A stretch of DNA of 53,458 nucleotides from Kineosporiaceae bacterium (GCA_016794595.1 JAEUJN010000122.1:1-53458); one strand, 5' to 3'; shown: positions 26,958 to 34,550, counted from the stretch's first letter. Notes: generated by a model not told the origin, from the sequence alone. Program-made: numbers and translations.

Positions 26958-27731
26958 GTGGCCCGTGCGTCCGCTCCCATGAAGACCCCGCCGGCGTACG
27001 CCGTGACGAGCGTCGACCACGCGCTGCGGCTCGCCGTCGTCCTGCAGGTCGAGGGCCCGCTCACCGTCTCCGCCGCTGCGGAACGGCTCGGCGTCGCCCG
27101 CTCGACGGCGCACCGGCTGCTCCAGACCCTGGTGTACCGCGACTTCGCGGTGCAGGGCGAGGACCGGGTGTACCGGGCCGGACCGGTGCTCGAGCTGTCG
27201 GGCCGCTCACCGTCGGACGCCGCGCGGCTGCGGGCGGTGGCGCTCGAGCCGCTGCGGGCGCTCGTCGACACCCTGGGCGAGACGGGCAACCTCGCGGTCC
27301 GGATCGGCACGACGGTGCGTTTCGTCGCCTCCGTCGAGTGCGACCAGGCGCTGCGCGTCGGTAGCCGTGAGGGCATGGTGTTCCCCGCCCACACCGTCAC
27401 CGGCGGCCTCGTCATGCTCGCGGCGCTCAGCCCCGAACGGGTCGACGCCCTCTACGCCCCCGAACGGTTCGCCGACCGCCCCGACGAGCGGCCCGACCTG
27501 CGCCGCCTCCACGCCGACCTGCGCGCGGTACGCCGCCTGGGGATCGCCGTCAACCTCGAGCGCTCTGAGCGCGGACTCGCCGCGGTCGGACGCGCCGTCC
27601 TCGACGCCGACGGTGACCCGGTCGCGGCGGTGTCGGTGTCGATGCCGACGGTGCGCTACCGCAAGGAGCGGGTGCCCGAGATCGCCGCCGCGCTCGGCGT
27701 CGCCGCGGACGCCGTGACCCAGAGCCTGTGA
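26958..27731 (+). CDS. IclR-family regulator of the gentisate operon
   Basis: A 257-residue IclR protein: N-terminal winged helix-turn-helix with 'LTVSAAAERLGVARSTAHRLLQTL' and a C-terminal effector domain with 'RVGSREGMVFPAHTVTGG'. It is divergent from the gentisate genes, and the aromatic substrate or gentisate is the likely effector. The GTG start is preceded by AAGGAG with six bases spacing. Its recognition helix is very like that of the third IclR protein in the island (VARSTAHRLL / VAKSTAHRLL), and both genes carry the same dyad, so cross-regulation is likely. Confidence 0.88.
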   Translation: MARASAPMKTPPAYAVTSVDHALRLAVVLQVEGPLTVSAAAERLGVARSTAHRLLQTLVYRDFAVQGEDRVYRAGPVLELSGRSPSDAARLRAVALEPLRALVDTLGETGNLAVRIGTTVRFVASVECDQALRVGSREGMVFPAHTVTGGLVMLAALSPERVDALYAPERFADRPDERPDLRRLHADLRAVRRLGIAVNLERSERGLAAVGRAVLDADGDPVAAVSVSMPTVRYRKERVPEIAAALGVAADAVTQSL

Positions 27732-27741
27732 TGTGCCGACC

Positions 27742-28530
27742 TCACCCGTGGCTCGTTCCTCCGGCAAGTTGTCTGACGAGGTAGTCCCAGGCGAGGTGGA
27801 GGGCCTCGTCGGTGTAGATCCGGTCCCGCTTGGCGACCGATTCCTCGCGTCCGGTCCAGGTGGGGCGTCCGCCGGCGGCGGTCGTGAGCAGCTGCTGCTC
27901 GCAGGCCCGTTCGAGCAGGACCGCGGTGACGACGGCGGTGGGCAGGTCCGGCCCTACGCAGACGACGCCGTGGTTGACGAGGAAGAGCGCGTTGCGGTCG
28001 CCGAGCCCGTCGGCGACCGCCCGGCCGAGGCCCGCGGAGACGATGAGGTCCGTCGTCCGGGTGAACCGTGGCAACGGGTCCGGGCCGAACAGGTTCGCCT
28101 CGTGACTGACCGGCAGCAGGTCCTGCCCGGTGGCCGCCAGCGCGATCGCGTGCCGGGGGTGCACGTGGACCACCGCGCCGACGTCCGGCCGCGCGGCGAG
28201 CACCTCGGTGTGGATCGGGTACTCCGCGTGCCGCTGCCCGCCGCCCTCGGTGACCTCGCCCGTCCGGCTGACGAGGTGGACCCGGTCGGGGGTGATCTCC
28301 TCCAGGCCCCAGCCGGCCGCCTTGAGCCAGGCGCCGCGGCCGTCGGGGTCGCGGACGGACGCGTGCCCCCAGATGAGGTCGCTCTCGCCGTGCGCGGCCA
28401 GCACCCGGCAGCCGGTCGCGACGAGCCGCCGAAGTCGCCGGACGGCGTCCTGGTCGTTCTCGTCAGGGGTCGGGCCGCCGGCGCCGCCGAGCCGGCGGAC
28501 GCCGTCCATGAGGTCTGCGGGCTCAGACAC
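27742..28530 (-). CDS. Class II aldolase/adducin-family protein
   Basis: A 262-residue class II aldolase fold with the metal-binding 'VVHVHPRHA' pair, the 'LIWGHASVR' N-terminal segment, and 'LVNHGVVCVG' with the third histidine. Members include fuculose-phosphate aldolase, ribulose epimerases and aromatic acid decarboxylases such as 3,4-dihydroxyphthalate decarboxylase. In an aromatic island a decarboxylase or an aldolase acting on a ring-cleavage product is most likely (inference). The GTG start overlaps the flavoprotein gene's stop, so both are one unit. The end converges on the IclR gene with a 10-base gap. Confidence 0.75.
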   Translation of the reverse strand: MSEPADLMDGVRRLGGAGGPTPDENDQDAVRRLRRLVATGCRVLAAHGESDLIWGHASVRDPDGRGAWLKAAGWGLEEITPDRVHLVSRTGEVTEGGGQRHAEYPIHTEVLAARPDVGAVVHVHPRHAIALAATGQDLLPVSHEANLFGPDPLPRFTRTTDLIVSAGLGRAVADGLGDRNALFLVNHGVVCVGPDLPTAVVTAVLLERACEQQLLTTAAGGRPTWTGREESVAKRDRIYTDEALHLAWDYLVRQLAGGTSHG

Positions 28531-29452
28531 GGACACCCGCCCCGATCCGGGGCAGGACGGTCTCGCCGAGCAGCCGGACGTCGTCCTGCAGGGACTGTGT
28601 GAACAGCACCGCGCTGACGTGCCGGACGCCCGCCTCCTGCCACCGCTCGAGCTGGGCCACCCAGTCATCCCCGGTGCCGACGATGCAGGACTGCTCGACG
28701 GCGGCGAGCGGGGCGCCGATCATGCCCTGCAACGAGAGGTCCGCGATCTGGCGGGCGACCTCGCGGTCCTGCGAGATCGCGCCGAACACGTAGACCGCAG
28801 GGGTGATCGCGTCGGGGTCGCGCCCGGCGTCCTGCGCGGTGCCACGGACGACGTCGAACCCTGCGGTGTACGCGTCGGGGGTGACGAAGGTGGGGATCCA
28901 CGCGTCGCCGAGCCGGCCCGCGCGGCGCTGCGCCGCCTCGGACCCGCCCGCGACCCACACCGGGATGTGCCGGTTCGGCCTGGGGTGCAACGTGATGTCG
29001 TCGCACCGGTAGTGCACCCCGTCGTGGGTCACCTCCTCCTCGCCCCAGAGCCGGCGCCACAGGTGCAGGTACTCGTCGGTGACGGCTCCGCGGACCGCGG
29101 TGTCGATGCCGGCGATGGCGAACTCCTTCGGCTCGATGCCGCTGACGCCGACGCCGACGGTGAGCCGCCCGCCGCTGAGGTACTCGACGGACGCCAGTGC
29201 GTGCGCGGTGTTCACCGGGTTGCGCCGGGACGCGATGAGGGAGACCGGCCCGATCGTCACGTGCTGCGTGAGCACGGCCAGCGCGCCCAGCACGGTGAGG
29301 GCGTCGAGGAAGGGCGGCTGGGCGGACAGCGTGCGGTCCGGTGCCCAGATGTGTGAGAAGCCCGCGGCGTCGGCGTAGGCCAGCGTCGGTGCGAGGGTCT
29401 GCGCGTCGGGGGTCGGAGGCAGGGCGAGGCCGAGCTCGAGCGGTTCGGACAT
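28523..29452 (-). CDS. Luciferase-like (LLM) flavin/F420-dependent oxidoreductase
   Basis: A 309-residue TIM-barrel protein of the bacterial luciferase-like family, with 'HIWAPDRTL', 'IGPVSLIASRRNPVNTAHALAS', 'LSGGRLTVGVGVSG' and 'PVWVAGGSEAAQRRAGRLGDAW'. Actinobacterial members use F420 or reduced FMN and act as monooxygenases or dehydrogenases; sequence does not separate these. Coupled to the aldolase-like gene and preceded by a strong hairpin that should stop transcription from the IclR gene upstream, so it probably has its own promoter. Confidence 0.85.
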   Translation of the reverse strand: MSEPLELGLALPPTPDAQTLAPTLAYADAAGFSHIWAPDRTLSAQPPFLDALTVLGALAVLTQHVTIGPVSLIASRRNPVNTAHALASVEYLSGGRLTVGVGVSGIEPKEFAIAGIDTAVRGAVTDEYLHLWRRLWGEEEVTHDGVHYRCDDITLHPRPNRHIPVWVAGGSEAAQRRAGRLGDAWIPTFVTPDAYTAGFDVVRGTAQDAGRDPDAITPAVYVFGAISQDREVARQIADLSLQGMIGAPLAAVEQSCIVGTGDDWVAQLERWQEAGVRHVSAVLFTQSLQDDVRLLGETVLPRIGAGVRV

Positions 29453-29506
29453 GGTGCTGCTCCTCGGGGGTGGAGTGGGGAGGCGGTGCGGTGCTGCCAG
29501 GGTGTG

Positions 29507-29542
29507 CCGGCCGCCCGTCGGCGCGTGCCGACGGACGGCCGG
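29507..29542 (-). terminator. Strong hairpin, probable terminator after the second IclR gene
   Basis: Arms CCGGCCGCCCGTCGGC and GCCGACGGACGGCCGG form a 16-bp stem with one C/A mismatch around a GCGT loop. It begins two bases after the IclR stop codon on that strand. No U-rich tail follows, which is common for actinobacterial terminators. Confidence 0.65.
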
Positions 29543-29543
29543 G

Positions 29544-30314
29544 TCAGAGAGCGGCGCCGATCGCGACGGCGGTGGCGCGGGCGGCCTCCGCGAGGTCGGC
29601 GACGACGCGTCCGGTGAGCCGGGTCGTGGGTGCTGCGATGGAGATCGCCGCCCGGGACCGGCCGTCCCGGTCGCGGACGACGACGCCGACGGAGCCGACG
29701 TCGTGCTCGCTCTCCTGGTCGCTGCGGGCGTAGCCCCGGTGTCGGACTGCCGACAGGTCCTCGAGCAGGTCGGTGACGGTCCGGCAGGTCGACGGCCCGA
29801 CCAGCTCGAGGCGCCCCTTCGGGTACAGGGCGCGTACCTCGAGGTCGGTGAGGGTGGCGAGCAGGGCCTTGCCCACCGATGTGGCGTGCGCGGGCATCGT
29901 GCGCCCGACCCGGGACGCCACCCGCAGCGGGCGACTGCTCTCGAACGACTCCAGGAAGAGGATCTCGGTTCCGGTCCGGACGGCGAGGTGCACCGTCTCG
30001 TCGGTCTCGGCCTGGAGCGCCTGCAGGTGCGGCACGGCGACGGTCCGCAGCTCGTCGCCGACGCCCGCGCTGAGCCGCAGCAGCCCGCCGCCGGGGCGGT
30101 AGCGCCCGTCCGCGGAGCGCTGCACGAGGGTGCGGCGCTCGAGCGTGCCGAGCAGCCGGTAGGCGACCGTGCGGTGGATGCCGAGCGCCGCGGCGATCTC
30201 CGACACGGTCAGCCCGCCCCCGACCGTGGCGAGCAGCTCGAGGACTGCCAGGCCTCGATCGAGGGTCTGCGCGATCTGGCTGTCCCCGGACGCCACCCGT
30301 ACGGGCCGGGTCAC
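29544..30314 (-). CDS. IclR-family regulator (second copy)
   Basis: A 256-residue IclR protein with the helix-turn-helix 'LTVSEIAAALGIHRTVAYRLLGTL' and an effector domain with 'RVGRTMPAHATSVGKALLA'. The recognition helix differs from the other two IclR proteins here, so it should read a different operator. The GTG start overlaps the HmgA-like dioxygenase stop (GTGA), which makes it the second gene of that transcript, an arrangement that suggests control of the dioxygenase. Confidence 0.87.
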   Translation of the reverse strand: MTRPVRVASGDSQIAQTLDRGLAVLELLATVGGGLTVSEIAAALGIHRTVAYRLLGTLERRTLVQRSADGRYRPGGGLLRLSAGVGDELRTVAVPHLQALQAETDETVHLAVRTGTEILFLESFESSRPLRVASRVGRTMPAHATSVGKALLATLTDLEVRALYPKGRLELVGPSTCRTVTDLLEDLSAVRHRGYARSDQESEHDVGSVGVVVRDRDGRSRAAISIAAPTTRLTGRVVADLAEAARATAVAIGAAL

Positions 30315-31369
30315 GGTGCTCCCGGCCCCGCAGCGCCGTCCTGCGTGCCGAACTGCCCCGTCTCCATCGGCTCGGCCGCTGCGAGGCCGGCCGGGGCGAG
30401 ACGCAGGGTGCCGCGGGACTCCAGCAGCCACGCGAGGTAGCCCTCGGGGACGTCCTCGAGTGGTCCCCAGTGCGCGACCCCCTTGGGGATCCACGCGAGC
30501 GTCGCCGGGTCCTTCACCGCGCCGTACGCGCCGGGTCCACGCACGTAGAAGATCAGCTCGTCGTAGTCCGCGTTGTGGTGCTGCGGAGGCCGGGCCGCCG
30601 GCGGACGCGCGCTCAGCGTGTAGATCATGAGGTCGGTGCTCGGCGTCTGGGCGAACTGCCCGGGCGGCCCGCCCCTGGTGTAGGTGAGCGGTGCGATGGC
30701 GGCGAGGTTGAGCTGCCAGACCGGCGGCTGCCCGTCGACCACGGCGTTGCACAGCAGGGGGTTGTGCGGTGCGACGAAGACCGTGACGCCGTCGAAGGAC
30801 TTGACGTGGATCTCGGTCTCGCCGTCCTCGCCGCCAGGGGTGACGACGGGGCGCTTCTGGTCGCGGCCGACGTTCACCATTCCGAACGGCGCCGGTGGGT
30901 TGAGGTTCAGCTGCTCCGGCGTCTCGACGACGAACCGCAGGCTCTCGGCGTTGTCCGGCGACGGGTTGACCCGGTAGGTGATGGTCCTGCCGATCGCGAC
31001 GAAGTCGCCCGGGCCTGCCTGCAGCGTGCCGAAGTCCGTGACGTACTCGAACGAGCCCTCCTGGACGAAGTGCAGCTCGTCGTTCTCGGTGTTGCGGAAG
31101 ACGTACGGCATCGGGGTGCTGCGTCGGGAGACGCTGAGCACGACGCCGTTGCGCGTCGTGGCGAAGACCGTGGGCAGCGCCCGCGGGTCCGTGGCGTCCG
31201 CGCACTCCACCCGGTCCAGCGCGACGCGACTGGGTGCGTGCGGACCCGTGACGGAGGTGTACTCGAAGACGGTGTGTGGGCGGATGGCGAAGGCCATCTG
31301 CCCGACGAACCCGTCGCGGGTGTACAGGTGCAGCCCGGGCGGCGGACCGTGGTGTCCTGCCTCAGCCAT
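30311..31369 (-). CDS. Homogentisate 1,2-dioxygenase-like cupin protein
   Basis: A 352-residue cupin related to HmgA. An N-terminal cupin with 'ENDELHFVQEGSFEYVTDFG' is followed by a C-terminal one with 'PQHHNADYDELIFYVRGPG', where His, His and Glu could bind iron. True HmgA is about 430 residues with different ligand spacing, so the substrate is probably another ortho- or para-dihydroxy aromatic acid. GAGGAG lies before ATG. The 89-base leader carries GC-rich dyads. It is followed directly by IclR, and the beta-keto acid cleavage enzyme lies upstream on the same strand. Confidence 0.7.
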   Translation of the reverse strand: MAEAGHHGPPPGLHLYTRDGFVGQMAFAIRPHTVFEYTSVTGPHAPSRVALDRVECADATDPRALPTVFATTRNGVVLSVSRRSTPMPYVFRNTENDELHFVQEGSFEYVTDFGTLQAGPGDFVAIGRTITYRVNPSPDNAESLRFVVETPEQLNLNPPAPFGMVNVGRDQKRPVVTPGGEDGETEIHVKSFDGVTVFVAPHNPLLCNAVVDGQPPVWQLNLAAIAPLTYTRGGPPGQFAQTPSTDLMIYTLSARPPAARPPQHHNADYDELIFYVRGPGAYGAVKDPATLAWIPKGVAHWGPLEDVPEGYLAWLLESRGTLRLAPAGLAAAEPMETGQFGTQDGAAGPGAP

Positions 31370-31400
31370 GAGATCTCCTCGTCGAGTCCTGACCGGATCT

Positions 31401-31429
31401 GTGCCGGACCGGCACCGGACCGGTACCGG
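31401..31429. promoter_or_regulatory. Adjacent dyads upstream of the HmgA-like gene
   Basis: GTGCCG-GAC-CGGCAC (31401-31415) is followed five bases on by the palindrome CCGGTACCGG (31420-31429). Together they read as two near-copies of GGTRCCGGTCC. They could be the operator of the second IclR protein or a weak terminator of the upstream gene; the lack of a compact long stem favours an operator. Confidence 0.35.
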
Positions 31430-31458
31430 GTCGTTCTTCTCGTTGCGCGCCAGGTGGT

Positions 31459-32460
31459 TCAGCGGGCCGGGAGCCCGATCATCTCCCTGTACTGGGCGGG
31501 TGTGGCCACCGTCCGCCCCAGCGCCTCGGCCGTGCGGACGGCGCGTGCGACCATCTCGCCGTTGCCCTCGACCAGCTCGTCCTTGTGCGGGTAGCGGTAC
31601 ACGGTGTCCTCGGTGCCGACCCGGACGTGCAGCCCGAGCAGCAGCCCGGCGGTCGCGAGGTAGTGGCCGGCCCGGCCGGCCGCGCACACCGTGATGAAGC
31701 CGTCCGGGTCGACCTCCTTGATCCGCTCGACGACCTGCATGAGCTCGGTGAGCATCGCCCGCGGGTGGGCCAGATAGGTCGCCAGCCGGTCGGTCGCGTC
31801 GTCGTACTGGTAGCCGATGAGGATCAGCCAGCACGCCGGCTGCGGCACCAGACCCGCGCTGAGGATGTACCGGTTGGCCAGGTCCACCTCCGCTGTGGAG
31901 TGGATGGAGAAGAACAGCCGAGCGCCGCGCTCGGTGACGACCTTGGCGACCGCCTCCATCCACGGCAGGGGGAAGTTCGGTGCCATCGGGACCGTCTCGG
32001 CCAGGCCGGCGGTGAGCGGGTGGACGTTCTCGGCGAAGTTCTCGCCCCGCAGCACGTTCGCGTCGAACACGCAGTCGAGGTCCGTGGCTGCGCGGATCGC
32101 GGGGATGAGCCGGTCGTAGGCCTCGGGGACGCTCAGCCCGGACTGCTGGATGGCGGGGATGCCGCCGAAGTCGATGTGGACGCCGCAGGCGCCTTCCCGC
32201 AGCACCTCCACCGCGGCTGCCTGGAAGCCGTCGAAGTCCAGTGGGAAGCTCGCCGGCGCGCCGGTGGACGCTTCCCGGGCGACGCGTCCGGAGACCGCGG
32301 TGGTGATCGCGACGAGATCGGGGATGTCCCAGGGGGGCTGGACGTCCGGGGACGGCGGCAGGTCCAGCTCGCGGGCACCTCGCGCCGCGAGCAGCGTCGC
32401 CCGGGAAGGGAGGGTGTCCCACGGCTGGGACAGGTCCAGGGACGGCAGGTCCTGGGTCAC
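31459..32460 (-). CDS. Divergent beta-keto acid cleavage enzyme (BKACE, DUF849-like)
   Basis: A 333-residue TIM-barrel protein. The C-terminal block 'LHVRVGTEDTVYRYPHKDEL' and 'AEALGRTVATPAQYREMIG' matches BKACE enzymes, which cleave a beta-keto acid with acetyl-CoA to acetoacetate and a new acyl-CoA. The usual N-terminal metal site HxH-x-R appears only as 'GVHIDFGG', so one His and the Arg are replaced. Function may therefore differ. The GTG start at 32460 has GGAG six bases upstream; a longer ATG start adds six residues. It lies across a 281-base divergent promoter region from the NTF2-like genes. Confidence 0.65.
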   Translation of the reverse strand: MTQDLPSLDLSQPWDTLPSRATLLAARGARELDLPPSPDVQPPWDIPDLVAITTAVSGRVAREASTGAPASFPLDFDGFQAAAVEVLREGACGVHIDFGGIPAIQQSGLSVPEAYDRLIPAIRAATDLDCVFDANVLRGENFAENVHPLTAGLAETVPMAPNFPLPWMEAVAKVVTERGARLFFSIHSTAEVDLANRYILSAGLVPQPACWLILIGYQYDDATDRLATYLAHPRAMLTELMQVVERIKEVDPDGFITVCAAGRAGHYLATAGLLLGLHVRVGTEDTVYRYPHKDELVEGNGEMVARAVRTAEALGRTVATPAQYREMIGLPAR

Positions 32461-32651
32461 GTGGTCTCCTTCGCACATTCCGGCTGCCGGGTCCGTGCGA
32501 GGCGGACCGGGCGGTGGACGCGAGGGAACCTACGAACGGCCTGCAGGCGGGTCAATAGCGCCCTGACCGTGCGATAACCGCACCAACGTTGTATCGCTGC
32601 ACGTCAGCCGATCGAGGGCAGCGGCACAGGCGTGCGTCGTGTTGGCTGAAG

Positions 32652-32668
32652 GTTCTGCTCTCCAGAAC
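32652..32668. promoter_or_regulatory. Candidate IclR operator, TTCTG-N5-CAGAA (copy 2)
   Basis: GTTCTG-CTCTC-CAGAAC, a perfect 6+6 dyad with the same five-base centre as the other copies. It sits in the divergent region between the beta-keto acid cleavage gene and the NTF2-like genes, about 75 bases before the latter. It could control either or both. Confidence 0.7.
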
Positions 32669-32741
32669 TTGTGTTGCAGCGCCCCTTCGACGGCCGTCTC
32701 CTTGCGCCGTTCACCCGACGACACACGACAAGGGAGTCCTG

Positions 32742-33107
32742 ATGAGTGACTGGGTGCGCGCCGTCTACGACGACGCCGACGGCCTCGACGCGGCGGCGTT
32801 CGCCGCCCGTTTCGCGCCGGACGCGACCTTCACCATGGGCAACAACCCGCCGCTCACCGGCCCGGCCGAGATCGAGGCCGGGCTCGAGGGCTTCTTCGCG
32901 CTGATCACGGGCATGCGCCACGACTTCACGCACCGATGGACGGCGGGCTCCGTCGAGGTCATGGAGGCGGCCGTCACCTACACCCGGACGGACGGCTCGA
33001 CCGTCACCGTGCCCGGCGCGTCCGTGACCGAGCGGTACGGCGACCGGATCGCCGCGATGCGCGCCTACATCGACGTCGCGCCGCTGTTCGCCGGCGGTGC
33101 GCTGTGA
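32742..33107 (+). CDS. SnoaL/NTF2-like protein (first of pair)
   Basis: A 121-residue cone-shaped NTF2-like protein with 'FAARFAPDATFTMGNNPPLTG' near the start and a C-terminal 'AYIDVAPLF'. Such small proteins include isomerases, dehydratases, cyclases and the beta subunits of ring hydroxylases. The 'GNNPP' loop at the pocket mouth is shared with the next gene. AAGGGAG lies before ATG. No catalytic residue can be named. Operon-paired with a paralogue, which suggests a heterodimer. Confidence 0.7.
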   Translation: MSDWVRAVYDDADGLDAAAFAARFAPDATFTMGNNPPLTGPAEIEAGLEGFFALITGMRHDFTHRWTAGSVEVMEAAVTYTRTDGSTVTVPGASVTERYGDRIAAMRAYIDVAPLFAGGAL

Positions 33108-33475
33108 GCCTCGACGCCCACGACTGGCTGAGCCGCTTCACGAAGGCCATCGACACCCGCGACCTCGACCAGCTGCTCCGGTTCTTCACCCCCGATGCCG
33201 AGTTCACCTACGGGAACAACCCGCCGATGGTCGGGCACGACGGGATCCGCGCCGGGATCGGCGCGTTCTTCGCCGGGATCAGCGCGATCAGCCACGAGGT
33301 CGTCGGCGGGTACTCCCCGCAGGAGTCGGTGATCGTCGCCGAGTTCCGGACGACGTACACCCGGCTCGACGGGGTCCCCGTCACGCTGCCCGGGGCCGGC
33401 GTCCTGGAGCTGGACGGTGAGCGGGCGCGGTTGTACCGGGTCTACGCCGACGTCGCGCCGGTCTTCGCGCCCTGA
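33104..33475 (+). CDS. SnoaL/NTF2-like protein (second of pair)
   Basis: A 123-residue paralogue of the preceding protein: 'LLRFFTPDAEFTYGNNPPMVG' aligns with its 'FAARFAPDATFTMGNNPPLTG' and the ends 'YADVAPVFAP' and 'YIDVAPLFAG' match. The GTG start overlaps the previous stop. Divergence between the two is high apart from these blocks, so the duplication is old and both copies are likely needed. Substrate unknown; position suggests a role in the second aromatic pathway. Confidence 0.7.
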   Translation: MSLDAHDWLSRFTKAIDTRDLDQLLRFFTPDAEFTYGNNPPMVGHDGIRAGIGAFFAGISAISHEVVGGYSPQESVIVAEFRTTYTRLDGVPVTLPGAGVLELDGERARLYRVYADVAPVFAP

Positions 33476-33492
33476 CCGGCCCGCTGAGGCTC

Positions 33493-33561
33493 ATGCGAGC
33501 CCTTGCCCGCTACCTCACCGGCGTCCAGCTGCCGGTGGACGCCGGGTACGCCCTGAAGTAG
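33493..33561 (+). pseudogene. C-terminal remnant of a short-chain dehydrogenase
   Basis: The frame 'RALARYLTGVQLPVDAGYALK' followed by TAG is the standard end of SDR enzymes (S/A-x-x-x-TG-x-x-L-x-VDGGY). Nothing of the catalytic Tyr/Lys or Rossmann part is left; the frame abuts the NTF2-like stop. Its last 47 bases overlap the end of the convergent IclR gene. It shows that the island once carried another dehydrogenase, deleted up to this tail. Confidence 0.6.
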
Positions 33562-34306
33562 CCGAGCCCGCCAGGTCGCTCTCGATGCGCCGGCAGCAGG
33601 CCCGCAGGTCGGGCAGCAGGGTGAGGATCTGCGAGCGACGCAGGCGTACGGTCGGCGCGCTCACCGCGACCGCGGCGCGGGGGAGCGCGTCGTCCGCCGT
33701 CAGCGCGACGCTGATCGCCGTCAACCCGGTCTCCGTCGCCTCGTAGTTGAGCCCGTACCCGGCCTTGCGGGTGGTGGCGAGCTGGGACAGCAGGCGGACG
33801 GCGTCCTCGGAGCCCGGGCGCAGCGAAGGATGCAGACGCTCGACCTCGCGCGGGGGCAGCGTGGCGAGGATGGCCAGGCCGCCAGGCGTCAGTCGCGCCG
33901 GCAGCCGGATGCCTTCGCGGCTGCCGACCCGCAGCGCCTGGCTGCTCTCGACGCTGCGGACGAAACGCACCTCGGCGCCGTCGAGCACCATGAGGTGAAC
34001 CGTCTCGTTCACGCTGCCGCACAACGCCTGCAGATGGGGCAGGGCGACGTCGACGAGGCGGACGGCGACGTCCCGCGCCGGCGCCAGGCCTGACAGAGCC
34101 GGTCCCGGGACGTAGGACCGGTCCGGCGCCTGGACGACGAAACCCCGGTGCGCCAGCTGGGCGAGCAGCCGGTGAGCCGTGGATTTGGCGACCCCCAGCT
34201 CGCGGGCGGCGGCGGCCACCCGCACGACGCCCTCGTGCATCACGGTCTGCAGCAGGACGAGCGCGTTGTCCACCGACGCGATCGCGTAGCGTGGACTGTT
34301 CTGCAC
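33515..34306 (-). CDS. IclR-family regulator (third copy)
   Basis: A 263-residue IclR protein with the winged HTH 'VRVAAAARELGVAKSTAHRLLAQL' and an effector domain with 'RVGSREGIRLPARLTPGGLA'. Its DNA-reading helix nearly equals that of the first IclR protein. The GTG start lies inside a perfect GTTCTG-N5-CAGAAC dyad, so the protein probably represses itself. It marks the right end of the catabolic island and converges on the NTF2-like genes. Confidence 0.87.
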   Translation of the reverse strand: MQNSPRYAIASVDNALVLLQTVMHEGVVRVAAAARELGVAKSTAHRLLAQLAHRGFVVQAPDRSYVPGPALSGLAPARDVAVRLVDVALPHLQALCGSVNETVHLMVLDGAEVRFVRSVESSQALRVGSREGIRLPARLTPGGLAILATLPPREVERLHPSLRPGSEDAVRLLSQLATTRKAGYGLNYEATETGLTAISVALTADDALPRAAVAVSAPTVRLRRSQILTLLPDLRACCRRIESDLAGSATSGRTRRPPAAGRR

Positions 34307-34314
34307 GGCAGAAC
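34298..34314. promoter_or_regulatory. Candidate IclR operator over a start codon, TTCTG-N5-CAGAA (copy 3)
   Basis: GTTCTG-CACGG-CAGAAC, extended to seven-base arms by one more C/G pair. It covers the GTG start codon of the third IclR gene, which implies autorepression at initiation or from a near-leaderless transcript. Same arms and spacing as the other two copies. Confidence 0.65.
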
Positions 34315-34372
34315 GCTAGCCATGGGGCGGTGCGGCGGGAAGAGCAGGCCCTCGGCCCTCAGGGCGCCAACT

Positions 34373-34531
34373 GGGCTGGTGATGCGGCTCCTGCGCACGG
34401 CCAACGCGGCCTCCAGCGGGCTGCGCAGCGAGGTCACCTCGCTGCGCCAGGCAATCGCCCTGCTGGGGCCCCGGCCGGTTGCGGGCCTGAGTGAGTCACT
34501 GTCGATCGCGCGCAGCCTGACTCTGTCCTGA
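34373..34531 (+). pseudogene. Decayed partial copy of the HDOD gene, with internal deletion
   Basis: Bases 34373-34489 align with 22300-22415 of the intact EAL/HDOD gene at roughly nine in ten identical positions, then one extra base breaks the frame. Bases 34490-34531 align with its last 42 bases (22765-22806) including the stop. The missing 349 bases lie between two CCTG words, so a microhomology deletion explains it. No start and no upstream part is left. The fragment sits just past the catabolic island, opposite the intact gene at the other border. Confidence 0.85.
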
Positions 34532-34550
34532 CCGAGTCCTGACCGGGCGC

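Noticed and set aside
30311-32476. A 721-codon frame joining the cupin gene to sequence across the cleavage enzyme
   Set aside because: Upstream of the ATG at 31369 the frame is antisense-like Arg/Pro-rich and runs out of frame with the beta-keto acid cleavage gene.
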